Shown one piece after another: positions 25,668 to 33,191 of a DNA stretch of 64,000 bases. The stretch lies in assembly GCF_026626745.1 (NCBI RefSeq), contig NZ_JAPNJW010000002.1:4984151-5048150 (forward strand). Reading direction: 5' to 3'. The notes under the pieces are model-generated. The model was not told the DNA's origin. It saw only the letters and a list, made by a program, of their open reading frames with translations, and did no database searches. Position 1 is the first letter of the stretch. Each line of letters opens with the position of its first letter. A program made the position numbers and the translations under genes. The DNA is from Nannocystis sp. RBIL2 (GTDB taxonomy: Bacteria; Myxococcota_A; Polyangia; Nannocystales; Nannocystaceae).

Positions 25668-25942
25668 ACGAGCGCCGCCCGGCGCTGCGTGGGGCAACCC
25701 GCCGCTCGCTCGCCGCATTCCGCCATCCTCGTTGCCGACTGGCGCAAGCGTCTCTCCGAGGCCGACGCGCCTCCTGCGCGGTCTCGCAGCCCCGCCCCTG
25801 CCGGTGCGACGGCGCCCGCGAGGCGTGACCGCGAGGCTCTCGGACGCCGCGAGAACGACGATTTGCCGCCGGGCCTTCCGACCCCGCCACGCCGACGACC
25901 GGCCCGCGGGCGCGGCCACGCGGGACGCGATATCGTGGGGCG

Positions 25943-26587
25943 ATGTTTGCTTCGCTTACCTCGCTCGTGGTCGCCTCCAGCCTCCTCGTCGTCGCCGCCG
26001 GCGAGCCGGCCCCGACCCCCGCCGACGCCACGAGCGCGCCGAGCTACATGCAACCGATCTACGTCGACCCGCCGGCGGGGTACTACGATCCGCCGCCCGG
26101 CTACTACGATCCGCCGCCCGCGTACTACGAATCCGACCCGCCCGGCGGCGCCCCCGTTCATAAAGATCCGCCGGCCGCGTATTACGATCCGCCGCCCGGC
26201 TGGTACGACCCTCCGCCCGGCTATTACCTCCCGCCCGCCGGCCTGCCCGCGCCGCTGCCGATCCCCGGCGAGCCCGTGGCGTTGGCCGACGACGCCTGGC
26301 AAAAGTGGGCCAAGCGCCACGATCAGCTGCGCGGGCGCCAGATCGGCTGGGGCGTCGTGCTCGGCCTCAGCGTCCTCACCCTCGGCATGATCGCCGCGTT
26401 CCCCCCGTCCGACTGCCGCGATTGCGGCATCTTCGGCCGCCCCGTCCTGGGCCTCGGCGCCCTCGTCCTCGGCAAGATCTCCCTCGTCTCCAGCATCATC
26501 AACGGCGTCGCCCTGGCCCGCCACAACCGCGACCGCCCGACCCCGAACCTGAGCTTCGGCGCCGGCTCCGTCCAGATCAATTTTTAA
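25943..26587 (+). CDS. Exported protein with Tyr-Tyr-Asp-Pro-Pro repeats and two membrane segments
   Basis: 214 residues. A signal peptide (~1-20) is followed by a repeat tract (~36-98) built on YYDPPPG/AYYDPPP units with a few WYDPPPG and YESDPP variants, about eight copies. Two hydrophobic segments come next (~132-155 and ~168-190), separated by a Cys pair (DCRDCG), then a beta-like end. The Tyr/Pro repeats are of a type that forms extended, sticky surfaces in structural proteins, so an envelope role is possible. It converges with the SET-domain gene across a CATG chain. No known family. Confidence 0.72.
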   Translation: MFASLTSLVVASSLLVVAAGEPAPTPADATSAPSYMQPIYVDPPAGYYDPPPGYYDPPPAYYESDPPGGAPVHKDPPAAYYDPPPGWYDPPPGYYLPPAGLPAPLPIPGEPVALADDAWQKWAKRHDQLRGRQIGWGVVLGLSVLTLGMIAAFPPSDCRDCGIFGRPVLGLGALVLGKISLVSSIINGVALARHNRDRPTPNLSFGAGSVQINF

Positions 26588-26609
26588 GACCTTGAATCCT
26601 CCTACCGGA

Positions 26610-26669
26610 CATGTCCGATAGGGCATGCCCGTTCGAGCATGACCAAAAGAACATGTCCACGCGGACCGC
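26610..26669. repeat. CATG-N10 chain, convergent gap
   Basis: Boxes at 26610, 26624, 26638 and 26652 (all CATG), with a decayed fifth at 26666 (CCGC), in exact 14-base steps. Cores are TCCGATAGGG, CCCGTTCGAG, ACCAAAAGAA and TCCACGCGGA. It ends three bases before the stop codon of the SET-domain gene. Confidence 0.75.
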
Positions 26670-26672
26670 CGC

Positions 26673-27227
26673 TCAGACGCGCAGGTACGCCAGCGCGTGC
26701 GGGCGCAGGCGGGCCTGGGCGCCGGGCGGCAGGTCGCAGAAGCTGGCGATCCGGCCGCGGCAGCCGGGCGCGCCGCAGGAGCAGTGGACGCTCCAGCCCG
26801 GTTCGCACATCGACGTGCTGTAGTCCCACAGCACCTCCTCGCCGGCGCGGATCGGCCGCAGCGTGTGGAGGGTGACCGAGCCGTCGACGAACCCGAGATT
26901 CGGCTCGCAGCCGTGGTTCATGAAGTCCTCGATGTCCTCCGCGCCCGGCGGGCTGACCAGCCACAGCTCCGGGCCGACCTGCATCGCGTACAGGTCCTCG
27001 GCGACCGTCGACCCCGCCACCAGCACTCCGCCGAACGTCAGCACCGGCTCGCCCGGCGCGATGTCGCTGCGGGCATACACGCCGCGGCCGTGGACCTCCG
27101 ACCCGCGGACCTCGAGCAGCTGCCGGCTGCGCGCCGGGCTCACCGCTCGCGGCGACAGAGAGCGTCGCAGCGCCGCCTCCGCCTCGTCGTCGCCGCGGCC
27201 TCGCGCCGCCTCATGCTCGTCGTACAC
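26673..27227 (-). CDS. SET-domain (lysine methyltransferase-like) protein
   Basis: GTG start; 184 residues. The SET fold is visible in order: GRGVYARSDIAPGEPVLTF (~47-65), the SAM/catalytic NHGCEPN motif (~104-110), GEEVLWDYS (~129-137) with the catalytic Tyr, and a post-SET zinc loop CSCGAPGCRG (~149-158). All elements for SAM-dependent protein-lysine methylation are present. SET proteins are mainly eukaryotic but occur in scattered bacteria, often acting on ribosomal, histone-like or host proteins. The target here is unknown and no neighbour suggests one. Cytoplasmic, no signal peptide. Confidence 0.87.
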   Translation of the reverse strand: MYDEHEAARGRGDDEAEAALRRSLSPRAVSPARSRQLLEVRGSEVHGRGVYARSDIAPGEPVLTFGGVLVAGSTVAEDLYAMQVGPELWLVSPPGAEDIEDFMNHGCEPNLGFVDGSVTLHTLRPIRAGEEVLWDYSTSMCEPGWSVHCSCGAPGCRGRIASFCDLPPGAQARLRPHALAYLRV

Positions 27228-27420
27228 GCGCGGAACGTAGCAGCAATTGTCACGACCCCCCGGCCCCCGCGATCACACCTGTCGTTGCGGCCAGCTCACG
27301 CGCCTCGCCCCGCCGCCGCGAATGTACATATCCCACCCCGGCCGTGCCCGATCTGACTCTGGGGACATGTCTCGACTCAGCGCCCGCACCGCCGCCCGAC
27401 GCTGCGTTTCGCTGCAGCGC

Positions 27421-28626
27421 TCACCACGCGACCGGCGTCGGTTGCAGACGATCGTCGTCCCCGCCGTCGCCCACCCCGCCGTACGCGTTGCTGCCCCAAC
27501 ACAGCACCTGCCCGTCGTCGGTGAGGGCGCACGCGTGAAGCTGCCCGACCACCACCTGGTTCGCGCCCGCCACCGGCAGCGTCGCCGGCGCCGCGCAGTA
27601 CGGCTCGGGCGGCGCCTGCCGGGGCGACTCCGTCACCTCCACCACGTACTCGCGCGGCTCGTCGCAGCCCGGCCACAGCAGCCGCTCCGGGCCCCATTCG
27701 CGGCCCCAGCCGCGGGCTGTCCCATCGGCCAGCAGGGCCGTCGTCCGGTACTGCCCCGCCGACAGCCGCTGCGCCGCCCCCAGGCCGAGCACCGGCGCCG
27801 GCGGTCCGACCGTCGTCTCGCCGCCGTCGCCGCGCTGGCCGAACGTGTCGCCGCCCCAGCACACGGCTGTCCCATCGGACAGGGACGCGCACGCGTGGTC
27901 GAAGCCGGCCGTCAGCCCCCGCGCGCCCGCGATGCCCTCGACCGGGCTCGGCGTCAGGTGGTCGCGCCCCGACCCGTCGCCGCACTGGCCGTACTCGTTC
28001 CAGCCCCAGCACAGCACCTCGCCCGCCGTCGTGCGCGCGCAGCTGAAGCCGTAGCCGACCGCCACCTCCGCCGCCGACTCGAGCCGCACCACCGCGACCG
28101 GGCCGGTCGAGAACATCCCGCCGTCGCCGAGCGCCCCGTGCAACCCCTGGCCGCGGCACATCACCCCGCCGCTGCCGACCACCGCGCAGTCGTGATCGAG
28201 CCCGAGCGCCAGCTGCCGCACATCCCGCCATCCTGCCACCGGCTGCGGCTGCGCGCGCACTGCCGGCGCGCCTGTTTCGGCCTCCACCGTCGGGTTGCGC
28301 CCCCAACACCACACGCTGCCGTCGCCTCGCACCGCGCACGTGCGGTCGCCCTCCGCGGCGATCTGCACCGCGTCGTCGATGCCGACGACCGCCACCGGCC
28401 GCAGGCGCAGCGTCGCCGCCCCGTCACCGAGCTGACCGCTCGCGCCCATGCCCCAGCAGCGGACCTGCCCGCCGCGCACGCGCGCGCACGTGTGGAACGA
28501 GCCCGCCGCCAGCTCCTCGACCACGAGCTCGCCCGGCTCGTCGCCGACCTCGACCGGCGCGCGGCCCCACCAAGCGGGGCCGCAACCCGTCAGCGCCGCT
28601 GTCACCATGGCCCACGCCCACCGCAC
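27421..28626 (-). CDS. RCC1-repeat lipoprotein
   Basis: The GTG at 28626 (MRWAWAMVTAALTGC) gives a short lipoprotein signal; ATG at 28608 is an alternative. 401 residues with about seven RCC1 blades, each with a hallmark such as HTCARV…VRCWG, RTCAVR…VWCWG, FSCARTTAGEVLCWGWNEYGQ (partly), HACASLSDGTAVCWGG and HACALTDDGQVLCWGSNAYGG (partly). Cys pairs in each blade suit an oxidising location. In myxobacteria such proteins are abundant on the surface; eukaryotic RCC1's exchange-factor role should not be transferred. Two diverged TGTCC-N4-GG hairpins fall inside it at ~27721 and ~27868. Confidence 0.86.
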   Translation of the reverse strand: MRWAWAMVTAALTGCGPAWWGRAPVEVGDEPGELVVEELAAGSFHTCARVRGGQVRCWGMGASGQLGDGAATLRLRPVAVVGIDDAVQIAAEGDRTCAVRGDGSVWCWGRNPTVEAETGAPAVRAQPQPVAGWRDVRQLALGLDHDCAVVGSGGVMCRGQGLHGALGDGGMFSTGPVAVVRLESAAEVAVGYGFSCARTTAGEVLCWGWNEYGQCGDGSGRDHLTPSPVEGIAGARGLTAGFDHACASLSDGTAVCWGGDTFGQRGDGGETTVGPPAPVLGLGAAQRLSAGQYRTTALLADGTARGWGREWGPERLLWPGCDEPREYVVEVTESPRQAPPEPYCAAPATLPVAGANQVVVGQLHACALTDDGQVLCWGSNAYGGVGDGGDDDRLQPTPVAW

Positions 28627-28691
28627 GCGCCCCGCAGCATAACCGATCGCCGCGGCCCTGGCGCGGCCCCCGGCATGGTACAAGGCGCCTC

Positions 28692-29351
28692 GTGGACTCG
28701 CCGGCAGGACAGCTGCAACGCGCGCGCGAGCAGGCGCGGGCCCGCCTCGGCGACGGCTACGCCCTCGACCTCATCGACCAGGACACCCTCGACGAGCGCC
28801 TCGAGGCCGTCGAGCGCGCCGCCACCGTCGCCGAGATCGACGCGCTCACCGCCGACCTGCGCCCGGCCGCGACGACCGCGCTGGTGCCCACCGCCGCCGC
28901 CCTAGCCGTCCCCGACCCGCCGACCCGGCTGCGCGTCCTGTTCAGCTCGGTCGACCGCACCGGCGCCTGGCACGTCGCCGCCCGCACTCACGTCCGCGTC
29001 CTGTTCGGCAACGCCACCCTCGACCTGCGCCAGGCCGTCCTGCCCGGCGGGCCGATCGAGCTCGACGTCAACATCGTGTTCGGCAACCTCGACATCATCA
29101 TCCCGCCCGGCTGGCAGCTCGACAACGAGTGCGGCGCGATCCTCGGCTCGGTCGAGCAGCTCAGCGGCCCGCCCCCGCCCGGCAAGCCGCGCCAGCTGCT
29201 GCGCGTGCGCGGCCGCGTGGTCTTCAGCAGCCTGACGATCCACGAGCGCCTGCCGGGCGAGAACGCCTGGGGCGCCCGCAAGCGGCGCAAGCGCGAGCAC
29301 AAGGCCCTGGCCCAGCGCAGCGCCCGCGCCCTGCCGGCCGGCGACGATTGA
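28692..29351 (+). CDS. DUF1707-like / LiaF-like protein
   Basis: GTG start; 219 residues. The N-terminal ~60 residues resemble the short DUF1707 module (LGDGYALDLIDQDTLDERLEAV in part, VAEIDALTADL). Residues ~78-195 match the beta-helical C-terminal domain of LiaF-like cell-wall stress proteins (VLFSSVDRTG, HVRVLFGNATLDLRQAVL, VNIVFGNLDIIIPPGW, VRGRVVFSSLTI). A basic tail follows. No membrane segment is present, so it is a soluble version. LiaF proteins restrain envelope-stress two-component systems in Firmicutes; no such system is next to it. It ends in a convergent gap filled by a CATG chain. Confidence 0.75.
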   Translation: MDSPAGQLQRAREQARARLGDGYALDLIDQDTLDERLEAVERAATVAEIDALTADLRPAATTALVPTAAALAVPDPPTRLRVLFSSVDRTGAWHVAARTHVRVLFGNATLDLRQAVLPGGPIELDVNIVFGNLDIIIPPGWQLDNECGAILGSVEQLSGPPPPGKPRQLLRVRGRVVFSSLTIHERLPGENAWGARKRRKREHKALAQRSARALPAGDD

Positions 29352-29356
29352 TACTA

Positions 29357-29430
29357 CCTGCCCATCCGGGCATGTCTCGAAGAGCATGTTCTCGAAGGCA
29401 TGCCGCCTGAGACATGTCCGCCAGGACATG
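29357..29430. repeat. CATG-N10 chain (six boxes), convergent gap
   Basis: Boxes at 29357 (CCTG), 29371, 29385, 29399, 29413 and 29427 (CATG), exactly 14 apart. Cores are CCCATCCGGG, TCTCGAAGAG, TTCTCGAAGG, CCGCCTGAGA and TCCGCCAGGA, nearly all YCY-N4-RGR. Each box can pair with the one on either side. Confidence 0.8.
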
Positions 29431-29455
29431 ACCCTCGCGACCCGTTCGCGGCGCG

Positions 29456-30028
29456 TCACTCGCAGGTGACGACCCGGGGCGCGCACTCCGACAGCGCTGC
29501 TTCCACCGGCTCCTGCATGCAGCGGAAGCGCTCGATCGGGTCGGGCTCGGCCAGGCAGGCGTCGAAGTAGGCCACGTCCTTGAGCAGCACCGTCTCGTCG
29601 GGGCCGGACGCGGCGGGGGGGCCCTCGGCCTGGCAGGACGCGGTCGCGCGGCGGACCATCGCCGCGCTGCCGTCGGCGAAGATCCGCATCCCCGTCATGC
29701 TCCAGCTCGGCGCCACGTCCTGCGTGAATATCCACGCGACGAAGCCCGGCGTGCGGGCCTGCATCGCCGTGAGCACGCAATCCATGTGCTCGATCTCCTC
29801 GTCGCCTTGCGACACCGCCGCGCAGTCGCGCTCGCAGTGGAGGAACGCCACCGGGCACAGCTGCTCGCCGCAGGACTCGTCCTCGGCCTCCGGGTCGCAC
29901 TCGCACGCGCCCTCCGCCTCCACCGCGGTCGTGCCCGCCTCGCTGGCGCTCTCGGTCTCGGCCTCGGAGCCGCCGGAACAGGCGGCCATGCCACAAATCA
30001 GGGTGCTGAGAAGAAGGGTTCGCATCAT
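29456..30028 (-). CDS. Small Cys-rich lipoprotein
   Basis: The start MMRTLLLSTLICGMAAC gives a lipoprotein signal (Cys ~17; MRT one codon later is equally good). 190 residues: a short Ser/Glu/Ala linker, then a mature part with ~11 Cys (CECDPEAEDESCGEQLCPVAF in part, CERDC, MDCVL, ASCQAE, DACLAEP, FRCMQEP, SECAPRVVTCE). The even spacing suggests a compact disulphide-linked domain with helices. I do not recognise the family. It lies alone between a convergent CATG chain and a divergent VWA-like lipoprotein gene. Confidence 0.68.
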   Translation of the reverse strand: MMRTLLLSTLICGMAACSGGSEAETESASEAGTTAVEAEGACECDPEAEDESCGEQLCPVAFLHCERDCAAVSQGDEEIEHMDCVLTAMQARTPGFVAWIFTQDVAPSWSMTGMRIFADGSAAMVRRATASCQAEGPPAASGPDETVLLKDVAYFDACLAEPDPIERFRCMQEPVEAALSECAPRVVTCE

Positions 30029-30191
30029 CGGTTGCGGCCGAAGTAACCGGCTCCGACGAAAAAATTGCCCGCCCTTCGCCGCCACGCGTGCGCTTTGCCG
30101 GGGCACCCGCGAGACCGGGACGGGAGCCGGCGCCGGACGCCTGCGAGCGCAGCCCCTGTCTCTCGCGGACCGCGGCCTGAAGGCCTCTCGA

Positions 30192-30209
30192 CCTGTCTCT
30201 TCGGACATA
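30192..30209. repeat. Single CCTG-N10-CATA hairpin
   Basis: CCTG TCTCTTCGGA CATA follows the 14-base rule with diverged boxes. It lies 38 bases upstream of the VWA-like lipoprotein start, in a divergent gap. Confidence 0.5.
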
Positions 30210-30247
30210 TTGACAGTCATCCGACGGCCGGGCGATCCTGGCCTGAA

Positions 30248-31429
30248 ATGAAGCGAATCATCCGCGAGCGGACCCTACGAATGAGCGCCATGGCGGGCGC
30301 GATCGCCTGCAGCGTCGGCTGCGGCCCGGCCGAAGACGGCAGCTCCGGGGCGAGCCAGGCGACCGGGGTCACCAGCGTCACCGGCGCCACCGGCAACACG
30401 CAGGGCAACACCAGCGTCACCGGCGTCACGGGTGAATCGACCGGCACCGACTCCGACTCCGGCGTCCCGACCGGCACGAGCGGCCCCACCACCGACGAGC
30501 CGACCGCCGGCGCCACCAGCAACGACTCCTCGACCCCCAAGCTCGACCTGGCGATGGCCGACTTCGGCGCCCCGCCGACCGGCGACGGCTGCACCAAGGT
30601 CGACTTCCTGTTCGTGCTCGACAACTCGATCTCGATGGGCGACGAGCAGCAGAACCTCGCCAACAGCTTCCCCGGCTTCATCAGCACCATCCAGTCGCAG
30701 GTGCAGGCGCAGGATTACCACATCATGGTGATCGACACCGACGACCAGGACAAGTGGGGCGAGAAGTGGGACAAGTGTCACAATAAGTGCATGACCGACG
30801 ATCCGGGCGACAACTGCCTGACCGTCTATTTCCCCGACATCATCTGCGGCATGGAGCCGCCGGCGCCCGAGGCCTGCGATCAGACGCTCGGCGCCGGCCG
30901 CAACAAGGGCGCCGGCGGACCGCCGATCGCCTGCCCGATCGACGACGGCCTGCGCTACATGACGCAGGACCAGGGCGACCTGCCCGCCGCCTTCGACTGC
31001 GTGGCCGACATGGGCGCGACCGGCAACTCCAACGAGCGCCCGGCCCAGGCCCTGCTGACCGCCCTCGGCCCGCAGACCCAGGCCGGCGGCTGTCACCCCG
31101 GCTTCTTGCGCGACGACGCGGTCCTCGTGGTCACCATGATCTCCGACGAGCAGGAGAACGGCTCGCCCGGCACCCCGCAGAGCTGGTATAGCGATTTGCT
31201 GGCGCTGAAGGGCGGCAACGAGACCGCGATCGTCATGCTCTCGCTCAACGGCGACGCCGAGACGGCCGGCCAGGAGTGCATCCCCACCGCCAAGATGACC
31301 GAGTTCGTCGGCTACTTCGGCGACCGCGGCATCATCGACAGCATCTGCGCCCCCGACTACAGCCCGTTCTTCCAGGAGGCCGTCGGCGTGATCGACTACG
31401 CCTGCGACGAGTTCGTCCCGCCCGGCTGA
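30248..31429 (+). CDS. VWA-like surface lipoprotein
   Basis: 393 residues from the ATG at 30248. It has a lipobox ACSVGC (Cys25), a Thr/Ser/Gly linker (to ~95), and then a von Willebrand A-like domain opening with VDFLFVLDNSISM. Asp125, Ser127 and Ser129 form the DxSxS part of a metal-ion-dependent adhesion site. Further on, IMVIDTDD and VLVVTMISDEQE are the expected later strands; Asp in ISDEQ is the likely last MIDAS residue. About ten Cys are spread through the domain. Role: probable metal-dependent adhesion or binding at the surface. ATG 11 codons later is an alternative start. Confidence 0.8.
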   Translation: MKRIIRERTLRMSAMAGAIACSVGCGPAEDGSSGASQATGVTSVTGATGNTQGNTSVTGVTGESTGTDSDSGVPTGTSGPTTDEPTAGATSNDSSTPKLDLAMADFGAPPTGDGCTKVDFLFVLDNSISMGDEQQNLANSFPGFISTIQSQVQAQDYHIMVIDTDDQDKWGEKWDKCHNKCMTDDPGDNCLTVYFPDIICGMEPPAPEACDQTLGAGRNKGAGGPPIACPIDDGLRYMTQDQGDLPAAFDCVADMGATGNSNERPAQALLTALGPQTQAGGCHPGFLRDDAVLVVTMISDEQENGSPGTPQSWYSDLLALKGGNETAIVMLSLNGDAETAGQECIPTAKMTEFVGYFGDRGIIDSICAPDYSPFFQEAVGVIDYACDEFVPPG

Positions 31430-31449
31430 GCCGCGAATTCACGGGATCA

Positions 31450-31479
31450 GGGCGACATGTCCCCGCGGACATGTCGCCC
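31450..31479. repeat. Perfect CATG-N10 hairpin, 13-bp stem
   Basis: Arms 31450-31462 and 31467-31479 (GGGCGACATGTCC and GGACATGTCGCCC) pair perfectly around a CCGC loop. The central boxes are CATG 31456 and 31470, 14 apart. It is the most regular example of the family, between two plus-strand genes and 20 bases after a stop codon. No T-run follows, so it is not a standard terminator. Confidence 0.8.
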
Positions 31480-31519
31480 CGCGCTTTCGCGGCGGACCGC
31501 CGTGTGCTACGTCTGCCTG

Positions 31520-32575
31520 GTGCTGGAGCGCCTCGATACGATCGACTGGACCGCCGTACATCACGCCTACGGTCCGGCCACCGACACGCCCGACGCCCTG
31601 CGCGGGCTGCTCGACGACGACGTGGAGCAGCGCCAGCGCGCCGGTCGGCAGCTATGGGGGACCCTCCTCGACGACAGCCTGCGCAATTACGCGACCGCCG
31701 CGGCCGCGCCGTTTTTGGTCGAGCTCGTCGTCGACGACCGCACCCCCGACCGCGCGCAGGCGCTCGACCTCCTGACCTGCAGCGTCGCCGGCACCTTCAG
31801 CGTCGCCTCGCCGCCGATCCTCGACGACGGCGGCCCCGACGTCCACCCGATCCTCCGCGACATCTACCGCGCCGCCGAGGTCGCGGTCCCGACCTGCTTG
31901 CAGTTGGTCGAGTCGACCGACGAGCGGCTGTGCATCGCGGCGATCTACTTCCTCGCGACGATGTGGCGGCGCGCGGACGAGATCGTGCCGGCCCTTCACG
32001 CCCGCCTGTCGCACGCGCCGGCGCGGGCGGTGCGAGGCATCCTCGCCTTCGCCCTCGGCCACCTGCGACCCGCCGATCCCGGGCTCTCGCGGCTGCACGC
32101 GGACGACCCCGATCTCGCCGTCCGCGTGGTCGCGGCGATCGGCCTGCTCCGCGCCGGCGGCCCTTCGGAGCCGGCCCTGAGCACCCTCATCGCCGCGATC
32201 GCCGACCCCGACATCGAGCCCGCGCTTCAGGGGTTCCCGGGCTTCGAGCTGGGCGTCGCCGACCTCGGCCGCGTCCTCTGCGGCCTGCCGCCGAACCTCG
32301 GCGCGCGCGCAGTGCCGACGCTGTGCGCCGCCCTGCCCCGCACCGAGGGCTTCGACGTCCTCGGCCTGGTCGAGCCGCTGCTGCACATCACGTTCGCCGG
32401 CGAGGCCATGGCCGACGCGCACGTCCTCACGCCCGAGCAGCGGCAGGCGCTCACCGCCATGCTCGACCACCCGGGCCTGTGGCAGATCGGCGACCGCCAC
32501 TTCCTCCTGCGCGACCATCGACTGCCGACCACGCGCAACGAGCTGGCCGCCCTGCTCGCCGCGCCGCAGTCCTGA
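31520..32575 (+). CDS. HEAT-like repeat protein
   Basis: The GTG at 31520 (MLERLDTIDWTAVHHAYG in effect) was preferred: this opening is typical of a myxobacterial HEAT-repeat group, and the longer reading would start inside the CATG hairpin. 351 residues, all-helical, with recurring units such as PFLVELVVDD…ALDLL, LCIAAIYFLATMW, ARAVRGILAFALGHL and VRVVAAIGLLRAGG. HEAT repeats bind other proteins; some bind phycobilin-lyase or DNA-glycosylase partners, but nothing here points to one. Cytoplasmic. Its stop is one base from the converging BtaB stop. Confidence 0.72.
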   Translation: MLERLDTIDWTAVHHAYGPATDTPDALRGLLDDDVEQRQRAGRQLWGTLLDDSLRNYATAAAAPFLVELVVDDRTPDRAQALDLLTCSVAGTFSVASPPILDDGGPDVHPILRDIYRAAEVAVPTCLQLVESTDERLCIAAIYFLATMWRRADEIVPALHARLSHAPARAVRGILAFALGHLRPADPGLSRLHADDPDLAVRVVAAIGLLRAGGPSEPALSTLIAAIADPDIEPALQGFPGFELGVADLGRVLCGLPPNLGARAVPTLCAALPRTEGFDVLGLVEPLLHITFAGEAMADAHVLTPEQRQALTAMLDHPGLWQIGDRHFLLRDHRLPTTRNELAALLAAPQS

Positions 32576-32576
32576 G

Positions 32577-33191
32577 TCACTGCGGCCGGCGCAGCCGCGC
32601 GAGCACGTAATAGCGACCTGGCCCCAAGACCATGTCCGCTCCGAGCCCCGCCAGCCAGCCCGGCTCGAGCGGCGTCACGCGGTACAGCTCGAGCCACGCG
32701 CGCAGACCCGCGGCGAGCGGGCGCGGCAGACCGCGCAGGTCGGCGAAGTCGACCACGTGCACCTCGCCGCCGGGTGCCACCTGCGAGAGCGCGTGCTGCA
32801 ACGCCTCCTCGCGCCGCTGCACCATCGACAGGCAATACGAGAAGAAGATCCGCTGCGGCGGCGCCCCGAGCACCGCCGCGTAGTCGGCGTCCTCCGCGAA
32901 CGCGCGCTGGAAGTGGGCCCACGGGCAGCGCGCCGCGGCTCGCTCGAGCATCGCGTCCGCCGCCTCGATCCCCCCGTACAGCGCCCACGCCCGGCGGCGT
33001 TGCAAGATCTCGAGGTTGCGGCCCGTCCCCGGACCCACCTCCACCAGCGACGCCCACGGCGCCGCCAGCAATCCCTCGAGCGCGCGGTCGCGGCCGAACA
33101 GGTAGTACTTCCGCGTGACGTCGTAGATCGGCCGCGCCGCCCGGTAATAGCGGTTGAGGAACACGCGGTGTTCGGTCTGTTCCGGGGTCAA
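32577..33191 (-). CDS. btaB: SAM-dependent N-methyltransferase, BtaB-like (betaine lipid synthesis)
   Basis: The TTG at 33191 overlaps the BtaA stop (TTGA) and gives 204 residues, normal for BtaB. The Rossmann SAM-binding loop is LVEVGPGTGRNLE (~49-61). FSYCLSMV (motif post II) and GEVHVVDFADL follow as expected, and the N-terminus has YDVTRKYYLFGRD as in this group. The family trimethylates the amino group of diacylglyceryl-homoserine to give DGTS, a phosphorus-free betaine lipid. The coupling to a DUF3419 gene is the strongest evidence for the assignment. Confidence 0.85.
   Translation of the reverse strand: MTPEQTEHRVFLNRYYRAARPIYDVTRKYYLFGRDRALEGLLAAPWASLVEVGPGTGRNLEILQRRRAWALYGGIEAADAMLERAAARCPWAHFQRAFAEDADYAAVLGAPPQRIFFSYCLSMVQRREEALQHALSQVAPGGEVHVVDFADLRGLPRPLAAGLRAWLELYRVTPLEPGWLAGLGADMVLGPGRYYVLARLRRPQ

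Noticed and set aside
14225..29430. CATG chains as CRISPR arrays
   Set aside because: The period is 14 bases, repeats are only four constant bases plus a patterned ten, and there are no unique spacers or cas genes.
31450..31479. Perfect hairpin as a standard rho-independent terminator
   Set aside because: The stem is strong but no T-run follows on either strand, and its centre matches the 14-base element family.
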